Origin: Rickettsia endosymbiont of Bradysia coprophila
Lineage (GTDB): Bacteria; Pseudomonadota; Alphaproteobacteria; Rickettsiales; Rickettsiaceae
NCBI GenBank assembly: GCA_019468145.1
Contig: JAHXDM010000005.1
Location: 30,578 to 94,577, forward strand
DNA length: 64,000 bases
Direction: 5' to 3'
The notes under the pieces were generated by a model, which saw only the letters and a program-made list of their open reading frames with translations, was not told the origin of the DNA and did no database searches. This document shows positions 9,895 to 19,634 of the stretch, piece by piece. How positions within the stretch are numbered: the stretch's first letter is position 1; every line of letters starts with the position of its first letter. A program made the position numbers and the translations under genes.

Positions 9895-10798
9895 AGACTT
9901 CTTGCATAACCTAGGATATAGGATAAAATGATAAGATTTTAGGAATTTTATCATATGAGATATGAAGAACTTAAAAAGTTTGGGGAAGAAGAATTTAGAC
10001 GTTTAACAGGGGTTAAGAAGAATACTTTTGCAAGAATGACTATTATTTTAGAAGAAGCAGAAACAAAGAAGAAAAGATTTGGGGGCAAACCAAACCATTT
10101 AAGTATAGAAGAGAGGTTATTGATGGCCCTAGAATATATAAGGGAATATAGAACATATTTTCATATATCAGCTTCATATGGAATATCTGAAAGTAGTTGT
10201 TATCGGAATATAAAATGGGTAGAAGATACTTTAATTAAGCATCCGGATTTTGCTTTTCCTGGTAAGAAAGCTTTAGTTAAAAGTGATATGACGTATGAAA
10301 CCATTCTAATTGATGCCACAGAAAGTCCTATCCAGCGTCCAAAAAAAGACAAAAACGCTACTATTCAGGTAAGAAGAAAAGACATACTTTAAAAACTCAG
10401 CTGGTAGTAGACAAAAAGACAAAACAAATAATATGTACAAATTATGCAAATGGTAAACGACATGATTTTAGGTTATTTAAGGAATCCAAAATTAATATCC
10501 ATCCTGATACTAATGTAATTACCGATACTGGATATCAAGGGTTACAAAAGATTCATGCTAAATCTGAGTTACCAAAAAAGAAGACTAAAAAAAATCCATT
10601 AACAAAACAAGATAAGAAAAATAACCAAAAACTGGCAAGTACCAGGGCCCTGAATGAAAATGTTATCGGCATGCTAAAACGTTTTAAAATTATTGCTGAT
10701 AAATATCGAAATCGACGTAAAAGATTTGCTCTAAGATTTAATTTAATCGCTGGTTTATATAATTGGGAACTAAATTATTAGGGTTATGCAAGAGGTCT
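9895..10798 (+). mobile_element. IS5-family element, copy A (904 bp)
   Basis: The ends are AGACTTCTTGCATAACC and, on the complement, AGACCTCTTGCATAACC. A 3-bp duplication (att) flanks it at 9892-9894 and 10799-10801. Removing one copy restores the Lon reading TANSLDEISSPLINRME exactly. Copies B (22137) and C (53214) have the same length. Confidence 0.92.
9955..10781 (+). CDS. IS5-family transposase (copy A), two frames joined by a -1 shift
   Basis: The first frame (to 10392) holds a helix-turn-helix (SASYGISESSCYRNIKWVE) and the first Asp (ILIDATESPIQRPKK). A run of seven A at ~10340 allows a -1 shift into the second frame, giving RQKRYYSGKKKRHTLKTQ, then VITDTGYQG and the C-terminal ALRFNLIAGLYNWELNY. 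All three copies keep this A7 site, which supports programmed frameshifting and argues against decay. Confidence 0.85.
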
Positions 10799-10801
10799 AT
10801 T

Positions 10802-11690
10802 AGATGAAATTTCTTCCCCACTAATTAACAGGATGGAAATCATAGAACTTAGTGGCTACACTGATTCAGAAAAAATACACATAACTACTCAATATTTAAT
10901 CCCTAAAATACTAAAAGAAGCTAATCTGACTGAGTCTAAGTTAGAATTTGATAATGGAATTGTTAAATATTTAATTAATCATTATACAAAAGAATCAGGA
11001 GTTCGTGATATTGAAAAACTATTCAGAATTTTAGTGCAAAAATATTTATTAGATGAAATTAAAGGTGAGAAACCAGTACTTAATTATCAGTTAATAGAAA
11101 AATATTTTGGTAGTAGTAAATATCAAAATGCTCCTATAGATCAAACAGCAAAGATTGGCACAGCTATCGGACTTGCCTATACTGCAAGAGGTGGTACTAC
11201 TATGACTATTGAAGTAGAAAAATTTCCAGGTAATGGCACTCTTAAAACAACTGGGAAACTTGGTGAAGTATTGAAGGAATCAATAGATACCGCCATTGCC
11301 TACCTTAAAGCTAATGCTCAAGAATTCGCAATTAGCCCCCAAGTTTTTAAAGAAAATGATTTACATATTCATATTCCGGAAGGAGCAGTTGCTAAAGATG
11401 GCCCGTCCGCTGGCATTACAATTTATGTCGCCCTGGCATCACTTCTCAGTAATAGGAAAGTCAAACAAGATATCGCCATGACTGGTGAATTAACTTTAAA
11501 AGGCAAAGTGCTCCCTATAGGCGGTTTAAAAGAAAAACTGGCCGCTGCCGTTCGAGATAATATTACTACAGTAATTATCCCAGAAGCTAATAAAGGAGAC
11601 CTGGTAAAAATCCCAAAGGAGCTTAAAGAAGTATTAACTATAAAAACAATATCAATCTTAAGAGAGTTATTAGATATAGTTTTTATCTAA
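10802..11690 (+). pseudogene. TPR-Lon fusion protease, C-terminal part
   Basis: Continuation of the interrupted gene beyond the IS5 copy. It holds the end of the AAA+ module (INRMEIIELSGYT, and the sensor-2 region SGVRDIEKLFR) and the S16 protease domain with the catalytic Ser in KDGPSAGIT and the Lys in GGLKEKLAAAVR. These residues are intact, but the piece lacks its P-loop and start, so it would be inactive unless the IS excises precisely and the upstream frameshift is bypassed. Codon use resembles the TPR half. Confidence 0.85.
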
Positions 11691-11790
11691 TAGAAAATAT
11701 TGATTAATATCATGAAAGATATTGACTCTAATAATCGAAATATGTTCTAATAAATTTTAGATCTCTATAAAAAAATATTGGCTCGTGAGA

Positions 11791-12912
11791 ATGGTGGAAG
11801 AAGAAGAGAAGGAAAAGTTACAGAAATCTTACGCTAAATTAAAAAGTACAATTTCTACAATTACAATTAATACTCCTGGTACCACAATTGAATCATTAAA
11901 GGCACAAATTCAGAATTTATTTCAATTAGCTAGTTCGGCAGGGATTAATATAGAGATTGGATCTTTAGAATCTTCGTTATCAGAGAAAGAAAGAGAGGTA
12001 GATCTTAAGCAAAATAAGATTAAATATGAAATAAATGCTTTAGATAATCAACAAGATAATCAGCAACTAACTCCACAGCAACAAGCACGAATAGAAAGAG
12101 ATAAAGAGGTTTTTAAAGCTTGTAAAGATCTCAATTCCTTTCATAAACCGTACCTTGCTACACAAAATAAAAGGCATAAAAATTTAGATAAAGTTATAAA
12201 AGCCATGAAAAATGGTGAGCCGATTGATGAAAAGCTAAAGAAAACATTGCATGAAGAGTTTCCTAATAAGGAAGAAGAGGCTAAATGGATAGAAGAAGAA
12301 AAAAGACGGTGGCAAATTATTCAGTTAGTTGCAGGAGAGAAGGCTAGTGAAACACTTAAAGATCACGAAGAAGATATTAAAAAACTTAAAGTAGAATACA
12401 GTAATCTAACCCCTAATGAGTATCAAAAAAGATCGGCATTTGCTAAGAAAATACAAGATAAAGAAAACAATATATCAGAAATAAAAACAGCAAAGGAACA
12501 AAGTGCTAAACATATTATTCAAAGAAAGGAATATGCTAAAAACCTTTGCCGTGGTTTAGATATCGCTAAAAAAAGTGGAGTGAAAGATAATGAGGATATA
12601 ATACAAAGTCGAGTAAATCTATTTCAGAGAATACATGGTATTCATATTGAAGAATTAGCGACAAGAGAAGAAAAACAAGACGTTAATTCAGTAAACAATA
12701 TAATGACTCCTAGTCCTAAGCAGCACTTAGGGGAAAAATTATCTGATTCTAAAAAAGCACCAAAAGATCTTACAGAGAAGTTGATCAAAAACTTCAGCGA
12801 TGGCGCGCAAGAAAACAAACCCTCAACTGGAACACTGCACCCCCCTCAAACTCCTCCTGTTAATAAAGCTCAAAATAAAATTATTAGACAAAGTATAGAT
12901 TATGATAAATAA
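11791..12912 (+). CDS. Cytoplasmic coiled-coil protein of unknown function
   Basis: About 373 residues, strongly charged (Lys/Glu/Gln), with predicted coiled coils around residues 60-110 and 170-260 and a Pro-rich stretch (TGTLHPPQTPPVNK) near the C-terminus. There is no signal peptide and no membrane segment. Starts are possible at GTG 11785 and ATG 11791. The stop overlaps the next gene's ATG by 11 nt, so it is probably co-translated with the two Sel1-like CaaX proteins. I do not recognise the family; a secreted effector or a chaperone-like partner are possibilities suggested only by the neighbours. Confidence 0.6.
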   Translation: MVEEEEKEKLQKSYAKLKSTISTITINTPGTTIESLKAQIQNLFQLASSAGINIEIGSLESSLSEKEREVDLKQNKIKYEINALDNQQDNQQLTPQQQARIERDKEVFKACKDLNSFHKPYLATQNKRHKNLDKVIKAMKNGEPIDEKLKKTLHEEFPNKEEEAKWIEEEKRRWQIIQLVAGEKASETLKDHEEDIKKLKVEYSNLTPNEYQKRSAFAKKIQDKENNISEIKTAKEQSAKHIIQRKEYAKNLCRGLDIAKKSGVKDNEDIIQSRVNLFQRIHGIHIEELATREEKQDVNSVNNIMTPSPKQHLGEKLSDSKKAPKDLTEKLIKNFSDGAQENKPSTGTLHPPQTPPVNKAQNKIIRQSIDYDK

Positions 12913-13543
12913 GTTTACAGCTGAACAATGTTATGAATCCGGACAAAAGAATTCTGAATTAGCAACTCAGGCTAAAAAGGCAAATACATCACAAGAGATG
13001 GTTGATGATTGTGGGAGAGCTGCTGCTATAGATTTTTGGTTTGCATTGACCATGGGGCATGAGAAAGCCCCTTTTGCCTTGTCTGAATGTTTTGGTCAAG
13101 GTGTTGGTGTACCAAAAAATCCTTATCTAGAACAACTTTTATTTGGAGTAGCCTTAAAGTTAACACCTGAAACTTGTGACCAAGTACCAGCTGAAAAAAA
13201 ACCAACAATTCCTGAATTGATACAACCTAACATAGATGCTTTAGTACAATTAATGAAAGATACTCTCGCTCAACTTCCAAAATATGGAGTGGATGCAGAT
13301 AAATTTAATGATCAACTAACCAAATTTAACAATACTATAGAACTACCATCAGGGGAAAAGATACAAAGTTATTTTATTGACACAGTGAATGAAGTTAATG
13401 TTAAAGAAACAAAAACTAAAGCAAAATCCCTAATAAGCACATTAAAAAAGGGTGATAATAGAAAAATATACCCATGTACCACAAATCATGTACCCCTAAA
13501 CTCTAAAAAAACTAGAGGAAAAAGTGGTTGTATTATCTCATAA
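12902..13543 (+). CDS. Sel1-like repeat protein with a C-terminal CaaX box (CIIS)
   Basis: 213 residues. Residues ~35-75 form a Sel1-like repeat (AAAIDFWFALTMGHEKAPFA, then ECFGQGVGVPKNPYLEQLL). The C-terminus is polybasic and ends Cys-Ile-Ile-Ser after KKTRGKSG. This is a textbook CaaX box with a K-Ras-like basic stretch, which eukaryotic hosts prenylate; bacteria lack the enzyme. No Sec signal is present. It is paralogous over ~165 residues to the next gene, 18 nt downstream. By analogy with SifA and Legionella AnkB it is probably a secreted effector anchored to host membranes. The motif is seen; export and prenylation are inferred. Confidence 0.7.
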   Translation: MINKFTAEQCYESGQKNSELATQAKKANTSQEMVDDCGRAAAIDFWFALTMGHEKAPFALSECFGQGVGVPKNPYLEQLLFGVALKLTPETCDQVPAEKKPTIPELIQPNIDALVQLMKDTLAQLPKYGVDADKFNDQLTKFNNTIELPSGEKIQSYFIDTVNEVNVKETKTKAKSLISTLKKGDNRKIYPCTTNHVPLNSKKTRGKSGCIIS

Positions 13544-13561
13544 GATATGGAGGATCCTAAG

Positions 13562-14839
13562 ATGAAAAGTACAGTAAATTCATTTATAGCTGAAGAATGT
13601 TATGAATCCGGACACAAGAGCTATACAGCAGCAACTGAGGCTGAACAGAACGATGACCCACAATATACAATTGATAATTGTTGGAGCGCTGCTGCTATAG
13701 ATTTTTGGTTTGCATTGACTATGGGGCATGAGAAAGCCCCTTTTGCTTTGTCTAAATGTTTTGGTCAAGGTGTTGGTGTACCAAAAAATCCTTATCTAGA
13801 ACAACTTTTATTTGGAGTAGCCTTAAAGTTAACACCTAAAATTTGTGACCAAATACCAGCTGAAGAAAAACCCACAATTCCTGAATCGATACAACCTGCA
13901 ATAGATGCCTTGGTAAAATTAATGGAAGATACTCAAGCTCAACTTCCAAAAAGTGGAATTGATGCAATTAAATTTAATGCTCAGCTAACCAAATTTAACC
14001 ATGCTATAAAATTACCCTCAGGGAAAAAAATACAAAGTCTGTTCACCGAAAAAACCACTGCCGCTCCCCCAGATGACGACAACCAACCCTCTACGTCTCC
14101 AGAGGCGTGGGCTTTTATTAGCGCGAACCCTATACCTAAATCTGGGACTAATTATGAAAACATACAGATTAAAACTCCTGCAATAATATTTAAAGTGGCA
14201 ATTTCTTTGTTTGGAACTGCGCTATCTTTCCAACAACCAGCTCACGAGTTTTTGAATGATGCAAAACCATTTTTTAGAGAAGCTTTAGCACTTGGTAAGC
14301 ATGAGGCTGCTGTGTACTTAGCCTGTATCTCTATTATCAAAGGTCTTTATAAAGAGGCTAAATTATATTTAGCTACAGGAGCTCTATTAGAAAATACATT
14401 ATGTTGTGAGATCCTAGATAGTAACCCTAAAGCAATAGATAACTTAACAACCTTGTTGAAAGTTAACTCTAAGACAATAGGTAACTTGATAGATTTTTTG
14501 CAAAATAATCCTACTAAAGAATCATATGTTGAAGCCCTGTGTCAAGTTACGCATCTTCCTGATAAAATTAAAGAAAATCAACAAAAATATTCTGATGAAG
14601 ACACCCGTTTAACTGAAAAAAATATACAAGAAGTATTAAATAATTGTAAAAGAACTGATCCATCAGGCATAATTATTCAAACTGATTTTGGTAGTGTAGG
14701 GGCATCTTGCATTCCGCACGATCCACACCAACAACATCAAGTATATCCAATACATCAACGACTCCACGAAGTTCCAGCAATAGGAGAAACAAGAGAGGAC
14801 GGTACTAGTTGCCCTAGTAAATATTGTGTTATTTTATAA
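13562..14839 (+). CDS. Sel1-like repeat protein with a C-terminal CaaX box (CVIL)
   Basis: 425 residues. The start at 13562 is chosen because GGAGG at 13549-13553 stands eight bases before it; the upstream ATG at 13547 overlaps that site. Residues ~1-165 repeat the preceding protein almost residue for residue, including the Sel1-like segment. A second helical region (~190-330, AKPFFREALALGKHEAAVYLA) is also Sel1/TPR-like. The end, SKYCVIL, is a CaaX box whose final Leu favours geranylgeranylation. The two paralogues thus differ in predicted lipid type. Function is probably as a host-targeted effector; the eight terminal codons lie in a long DNA palindrome. Confidence 0.7.
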   Translation: MKSTVNSFIAEECYESGHKSYTAATEAEQNDDPQYTIDNCWSAAAIDFWFALTMGHEKAPFALSKCFGQGVGVPKNPYLEQLLFGVALKLTPKICDQIPAEEKPTIPESIQPAIDALVKLMEDTQAQLPKSGIDAIKFNAQLTKFNHAIKLPSGKKIQSLFTEKTTAAPPDDDNQPSTSPEAWAFISANPIPKSGTNYENIQIKTPAIIFKVAISLFGTALSFQQPAHEFLNDAKPFFREALALGKHEAAVYLACISIIKGLYKEAKLYLATGALLENTLCCEILDSNPKAIDNLTTLLKVNSKTIGNLIDFLQNNPTKESYVEALCQVTHLPDKIKENQQKYSDEDTRLTEKNIQEVLNNCKRTDPSGIIIQTDFGSVGASCIPHDPHQQHQVYPIHQRLHEVPAIGETREDGTSCPSKYCVIL

Positions 14840-14856
14840 ATAACACAATATTTACT
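14816..14856 (+). terminator. 18-bp perfect hairpin at the end of the CaaX operon
   Basis: Arms 14816-14833 and 14839-14856 are exact complements with the 5-nt loop ttata. The left arm encodes the SKYCVI residues and the stop codon lies at the loop and right arm. No T-run follows, so it is a weak intrinsic terminator at best; mRNA 3'-end protection or a mobile-element scar are alternatives. Confidence 0.5.
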
Positions 14857-15073
14857 ATTGGTATTTAACATTGATCACAAAATTAATAATTACAGATTAT
14901 GTAAGAATTATATCAAATTAGCTTAACAGAACAGTTGGAAAACTGAATAAAAAGTAAAACTTGCATTAAAGAAGCGAATATTACAAATCCTTGTATCAAC
15001 ACAAAGAAGATAACGATAAAAATTACAATAACAGGTGCGAAGAATACTTTAAAATCTACTAACTAATAATACC
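14857..15073. other. Intergenic region before the MFS gene
   Basis: AT-rich, without an ORF of note. It must hold the promoter of the interrupted MFS gene, but I see no -35/-10 pair convincing enough to mark. Confidence 0.3.
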
Positions 15074-15194
15074 ATGAAAGAATATATCAAGCATGATCAA
15101 GGAACATTTGCTGCGTTAACCAAAGAACAGAAAAAGGCTGTCAGATTACTTTCAATTGGTACATTTCTAGAGTATTTTGACCTGATGCTTTATG

Positions 15195-16396
15195 TGTATT
15201 AGTTGACATTTGATCTTACATTTAATAAAAATAATGTATAAAAAATACAGATAAAAAAATGGAAGGTCACAATGAACTTAAATCAAAAAATAATAAAGCC
15301 CAAACTAGGGTTATTAGGGCTAGCAAAGAGTTTAGGCAATGTATCAGCAGCATGTAAGGCTATGGGATATAGTAGAGATAGTTACTATAGATTTCAAGAA
15401 TTATATGAAACTGGAGGAGAAGAAGCCCTATACGAAATAAGTCGGAAGAAGCCCATAATAGCTAATAGAGTAGATCCACGTGTGGAGAAAGCAGTTGTGG
15501 ATATGGCTGTAGAATATCCAGCATATGGGCAACTGAGAGTATCAAATGAGCTTAAGAAGACAGGTGTTCTTGTATCACCTGGTGGGGTAAGATCAATTTG
15601 GTTGCGTAATGATTTAAACAATATCAATAAAAGGCTTAAAGCATTAGAAGCTAAGATGGCTCAAGATGGTATTGTTCTTACCGAAGCCCAGTTACAAGTA
15701 TTAGAGAAGCGTCGTAATGAGAAAGAAGCCCATGGTGAGATAGAAACGCAGCATCCAGGTTATTTAGGGTGCCAGGATACATATTATGTTGGCAATTTTA
15801 AAGGTATAGGTAAGGTTTATTCTCAGGTCTTTATCGACAGCTATACCAGAGTAGCAGATGCTAAACTATATACTGAGAAAACAGCGCTGACGAGTGCTGA
15901 TATGCTCAATGACCGGATATTACCATGGTATGAGGACCAAGGGATACCTATCTTACGTATCCTTACTGATCGGGGGAGCGAATATAAAGGCAATATAGAG
16001 CATCATGCTTTTGAGTTATTCTTAAGCATCGAAGGTATAGAACATACTGTTACTCGCGCTTACTCGCCTCAAACCAATGGTATGTGTGAGCGTTTTAACA
16101 AAACTATGAAACAGGAATTCTTTGATACAGCTATGCGAAAAAAGATTTATACATCCCTTGAAGATTTACAGCTAGATCTTGATATTTGGTTAGAGTATTA
16201 CAATCATGAAAGGCCACATTCAGGAAAATATTGTTATGGTAAAACCCCTATGCAAACTTTTCAAGATAGTAAAAAATTAGCTGTTGAAAAGAATAATGAA
16301 ATCTTGTACCTTGAATATATATCTGACAGTCAAAATTTAACTGACAATCAGGTGCAAAATTTATAGTGTCTGTAAGATCAAATCTTGACTTCTACA
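15195..16396 (+). mobile_element. IS481-type element, copy B, with 7-bp target duplication
   Basis: The 1202-bp element is flanked by the direct repeat ctttatg at 15188-15194 and 16397-16403. It is the only copy here with a visible duplication, so it is the one clean and probably recent insertion, and it establishes a 7-bp duplication for this IS. Confidence 0.95.
15272..16366 (+). CDS. IS481-family transposase (copy B)
   Basis: Intact 364-residue transposase, identical in sequence to the product at 1550-2644. Catalytic motifs [18 protein letters not shown] and [15 protein letters not shown] are all present. The start ATG follows GGAAGG with five bases between (tggaaggtcacaatg). It is an intact source for further transposition. 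Confidence 0.92.
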   Translation: MNLNQKIIKPKLGLLGLAKSLGNVSAACKAMGYSRDSYYRFQELYETGGEEALYEISRKKPIIANRVDPRVEKAVVDMAVEYPAYGQLRVSNELKKTGVLVSPGGVRSIWLRNDLNNINKRLKALEAKMAQDGIVLTEAQLQVLEKRRNEKEAHGEIETQHPGYLGCQDTYYVGNFKGIGKVYSQVFIDSYTRVADAKLYTEKTALTSADMLNDRILPWYEDQGIPILRILTDRGSEYKGNIEHHAFELFLSIEGIEHTVTRAYSPQTNGMCERFNKTMKQEFFDTAMRKKIYTSLEDLQLDLDIWLEYYNHERPHSGKYCYGKTPMQTFQDSKKLAVEKNNEILYLEYISDSQNLTDNQVQNL

Positions 16397-17615
16397 CTTT
16401 ATGTGCACATGGCTGTTCTGCTTAATGAGCTATTTTTTCCTAAAACTGACCCACATACCACCGCGCTATTATCTGCTTTTGCCTTTTGTTCTACCTATTT
16501 ACTTCGGCCAGTTGGGGCATTAATTTTTGGCTATATTGGTGATACTATTGGTCGTAAAATAACTGTCATTATCACTACCTTACTCATGGCTTGTTCATGT
16601 TTTGTCATGGCTATTTTGCCAACCTATTCGGAAAAAGGGTTAATTGCTACTGTGCTGGTGATGGTATGTCGCGTCATTCAAGGACTATCTTCGATGGGAG
16701 AATTAGTGGGAGCACAGCTTTATTTACTTGAGATAACAAAACCACCAGTGCAATATCCCATTGTTCTAATGACTTCTGTTTCTGGCAATTTAGGAGGGAT
16801 GATGGCTCTTGGCGTTGCTACCTTAGTGACATCTTTTGGCTTTAATTGGCGTATCGCCTTTTGGATAGGAACGATAGTGGCAATTATTGGTGCAACTGCT
16901 AGGACTGCTCTTAGAGAAACTCCAGAATTTGCTGATGCTACACGTCGTATTACAAGAAATATTACCTTAATCCAAGGTAATGCTAATGCTTTACGACACA
17001 ATCCTATTTACAATGAGAAGGTTAATTGGAAAACGATATTCTTTTTATTGTTAATATCGTGCGGATGGCCAATATGTTTTTATTTTACCTATATTTATTG
17101 TGGTAATGTTTTAAAAACCTCTTTTAATTTTACAGCAGAGCAGGTAATCCATCAGAATTTTATTGTAGCAATCATAAATTTTTGTACTTATTTGCTACTA
17201 ACTTATTTAAGTTATATTATACATCCATTAAGAATTCTTAAGGTTAAGCTAGTAATATTCTGCCTTTTTACTATTATTTGTCCTTATTTACTTAATAATA
17301 TGACAACCTCCTGGCATTTATTGTTAATTCAGGCATTTGTTATGATATTTTTCCTAAGTGCCAATCCAGCTATGCCAATTTTCTTAAAATATTTTCCTGT
17401 CTTTAAAAGATTTAGAGCGGCAAGCGCTGTATTTGCTTTATCAACTACTACCATGAATATTGCTATTTCTTTTGGCCTTATTTATTTAACAGAATATTTT
17501 GGCCACTTTGGATTACAAATTATCTTATTGCCAATAATCATAGCTTTTGCTTTGGGCTTGCGTTATTTCTGGCAATTAGAAAAAGTGGCGCAGAACATAT
17601 AATATTAATTGATTT

Positions 17616-18728
17616 ATGATTATGCAAAATAAAATCCCTGTATTAGAAATAACAACAGATGAATTTATTTTAGAGGACTCTGATCTTAAAGATGTGCATG
17701 CTATTAGTCTGTTAGTTTTAAATAATAAAACACTTATAGTAACATTTTTTGGCAAAAGGAAATCTGAACCAGGTAGTTTAGAAAAAAATAATAGCATTTG
17801 GGTATGTCGTGGCTTAAAAAAAAATAGCGGGTATCAGTGGAGCATCCCACAAAGAATTGTTTCACCTCAATATTTTCAAGATCATCATATCCTGCTAAAA
17901 GAGGATAATGGTGTTATTAGTTGTGGCAACCCCGTACTAACCTTATTTAATGATCAATTACTCATTTTTAGTAAAATTGGACCTTATCCACGAACATGGA
18001 GTGGAATATTATCTCGTTCTTATGATTATGGGGTAACTTGGCAGGAACCAGAAATTTTACATGGCATCTTAGGACCTACTCGTAATAAACCATTAATTTT
18101 ACAAAATAGCATTCTATCACCTAGCTCTAGGGAAAGTTGTATAGATGATTTTCCTTATGTTGAGAGCTCTTCAGATTTACGTATATGGCATACTAGCAGT
18201 CCTATTTTAACACACAACCCTAAAACCTTCCAAGAAGGTTATCGAGGCTTTATCCAGCCAACTTTAGTTCTTTTAAATGATAACATACATAATAAAATTA
18301 TAATGTTAGTAAGACCTAGAAATACCAACCCATCATATTCTAAACTACATATACATAGATCAGTATCAGTAAATGAAGGCAAGGACTGGAGTAATTTACA
18401 ACCAATAGATTTATTAAATCCAGATAGTGCTATTGAGGCTATTAATTTAGGCAATAATCTATTATTGCTTGCATATAATCGAGTGCTGCATTACTCTAAG
18501 TCCCGTAATATACTTAGTTTAGCTGTTTCTTTCAATGAAGGGTTAAATTGGTATCCTATTAAAATAAAATATTCTATTTTCCCTGAAGGAGATATAGAAT
18601 ATAGCAAAGTTACATCTCAAGAATATTCTTACCCTACTATTGCGATGGATACTAATAATCAGGAAATTCATGTAGTATATACTTTTAATAGAATAAATTT
18701 CAAACATAAAGTATTTAGGCTTTGCTAA
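17616..18728 (+). CDS. Sialidase-like (BNR repeat) beta-propeller protein
   Basis: 370 residues with the layout of the BNR_2 sialidase superfamily: Asp-box-like motifs (SYDYGVTW, SVNEGKDW, SFNEGLNW) and conserved segments CGNPVL, GILGPTRNKPLIL and EYSYPTIAM. Family members hydrolyse sialic acid or related glycosides. No signal peptide is visible, so it would act in the cytoplasm unless exported another way. The gene follows the MFS gene by 13 nt and converges on the SpoT-like gene. Whether it is a true sialidase cannot be told: the arginine triad is not confidently traceable by eye. ATG at 17622 is an alternative start. Confidence 0.65.
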   Translation: MIMQNKIPVLEITTDEFILEDSDLKDVHAISLLVLNNKTLIVTFFGKRKSEPGSLEKNNSIWVCRGLKKNSGYQWSIPQRIVSPQYFQDHHILLKEDNGVISCGNPVLTLFNDQLLIFSKIGPYPRTWSGILSRSYDYGVTWQEPEILHGILGPTRNKPLILQNSILSPSSRESCIDDFPYVESSSDLRIWHTSSPILTHNPKTFQEGYRGFIQPTLVLLNDNIHNKIIMLVRPRNTNPSYSKLHIHRSVSVNEGKDWSNLQPIDLLNPDSAIEAINLGNNLLLLAYNRVLHYSKSRNILSLAVSFNEGLNWYPIKIKYSIFPEGDIEYSKVTSQEYSYPTIAMDTNNQEIHVVYTFNRINFKHKVFRLC

Positions 18729-18754
18729 TTTGCTTAAGGTATCATTGTTATATC

Positions 18755-19471
18755 TCATATAACAAATATTGACTTGATCTTATTATAGAATCGGTGATTT
18801 AAAAAAGTAAAAAATGAACCTTTAAGATTGTTAGTCAATAAGGTATTATGCAGCAATTGCTCTTGATGTGTAGCATCCCAGCATAATTGATAAAATTGTT
18901 GCTCTATTTCTGATATGCAAAAATAAGGCGCTAAAATAATAAAATAGCTTGCTGTTTCTAAGACAATTTCCTTGATTCTTTCAGGAGATTTACCACTAAT
19001 AGTCTGCATATTATGCAACCGATCGAACAACTTGATCAATAAAACATCATTTTTCTGTTGCTTATAAAGTAATTCCACCATTTCTGCAGAGCTAATCTTT
19101 TTATCTCCTTTGATTCGTGTTAAATCTGCAACTTGATCTGCGATCTTATCGCCAAATATTTTTGCTATTATTTCTTGAGTAAGTTCCGTATCCTCAATTG
19201 TATCATGCAGTATTGATGATACTAAAATATCAGTCCTGAAAAGATAATCAGACATCATATAAGCAACTTCTAGTGGATGAGAATAATAAGGCTCACCTGA
19301 CTGTCTAATTTGCATACTATGATATTTCTTAGCATAATAGATAGCTTTTTTTATCTCATTAATATCAACTGGCTTATTTACTTCATTATTTAACTTAAGC
19401 AGTTTATCAATCAGTCTATTTGAATAATAGCATAGTTCAAATTTTTCTTGCCAACTAGCAATATTTTCCAT
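18755..19471 (-). CDS. SpoT-like HD-domain (p)ppGpp hydrolase, stand-alone
   Basis: 238 residues holding only the RelA/SpoT hydrolase domain: HPLEVAYMMSDY, the HD pair in ILHDTIEDTELT, and LLIKLFDRLHNMQTI. No synthetase, TGS or ACT domain is present. The domain hydrolyses the alarmone (p)ppGpp; such single-domain genes are multiplied on rickettsial plasmids and integrative elements. ATG at 19471 is chosen over the upstream in-frame TTG at 19486. It is convergent with the sialidase-like gene, with 26 bp between them. Confidence 0.8.
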   Translation of the reverse strand: MENIASWQEKFELCYYSNRLIDKLLKLNNEVNKPVDINEIKKAIYYAKKYHSMQIRQSGEPYYSHPLEVAYMMSDYLFRTDILVSSILHDTIEDTELTQEIIAKIFGDKIADQVADLTRIKGDKKISSAEMVELLYKQQKNDVLLIKLFDRLHNMQTISGKSPERIKEIVLETASYFIILAPYFCISEIEQQFYQLCWDATHQEQLLHNTLLTNNLKGSFFTFLNHRFYNKIKSIFVI

Positions 19472-19580
19472 TATTAAAAAACCCAAATTTCTTGATTTAT
19501 CTCACACGACACAATGAGTTACCATAAATTAAAAATTAAGGTGCAAACTTTAGGATACTCGACCTTATGAACGACGACAT

Positions 19581-19634
19581 AAATGATATAATTCACAATA
19601 CAATACAATACATGTATTGTGAATTATATCATTT
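19581..19634. repeat. 22-bp inverted repeat at the end of the partition operon
   Basis: Arms 19581-19602 and 19613-19634 are exact complements around a 10-nt AT-rich loop. The right arm covers the last codons of the ribbon-helix-helix gene. The core (CAATACA, TGTATTG) is shared with the palindrome upstream of parA. It may act as a terminator, as a partition site, or both. Confidence 0.55.

Larger units (their letters stand above)
15074..17602 (+). pseudogene. MFS transporter (ProP/sugar-H+ symporter type) split by IS481 copy B
   Basis: The first 41 codons (15074-15194) encode the cytoplasmic N-terminus and start of TM1 (LLSIGTFLEYFDLMLYV). After the IS the reading resumes (HMAVLLNELFF, then the MFS signature GYIGDTIGRK, and RVIQGLSSMGE). 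About ten further hydrophobic segments follow. Removing the IS plus one 7-bp duplication rejoins the frame with no other lesion. Rickettsiae carry many ProP-like MFS carriers that import host metabolites; the substrate is unknown. It lies 13 nt ahead of a sialidase-like gene, suggesting paired uptake and hydrolysis. The downstream part could still be translated from an internal start but would lack TM1. Confidence 0.85.
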
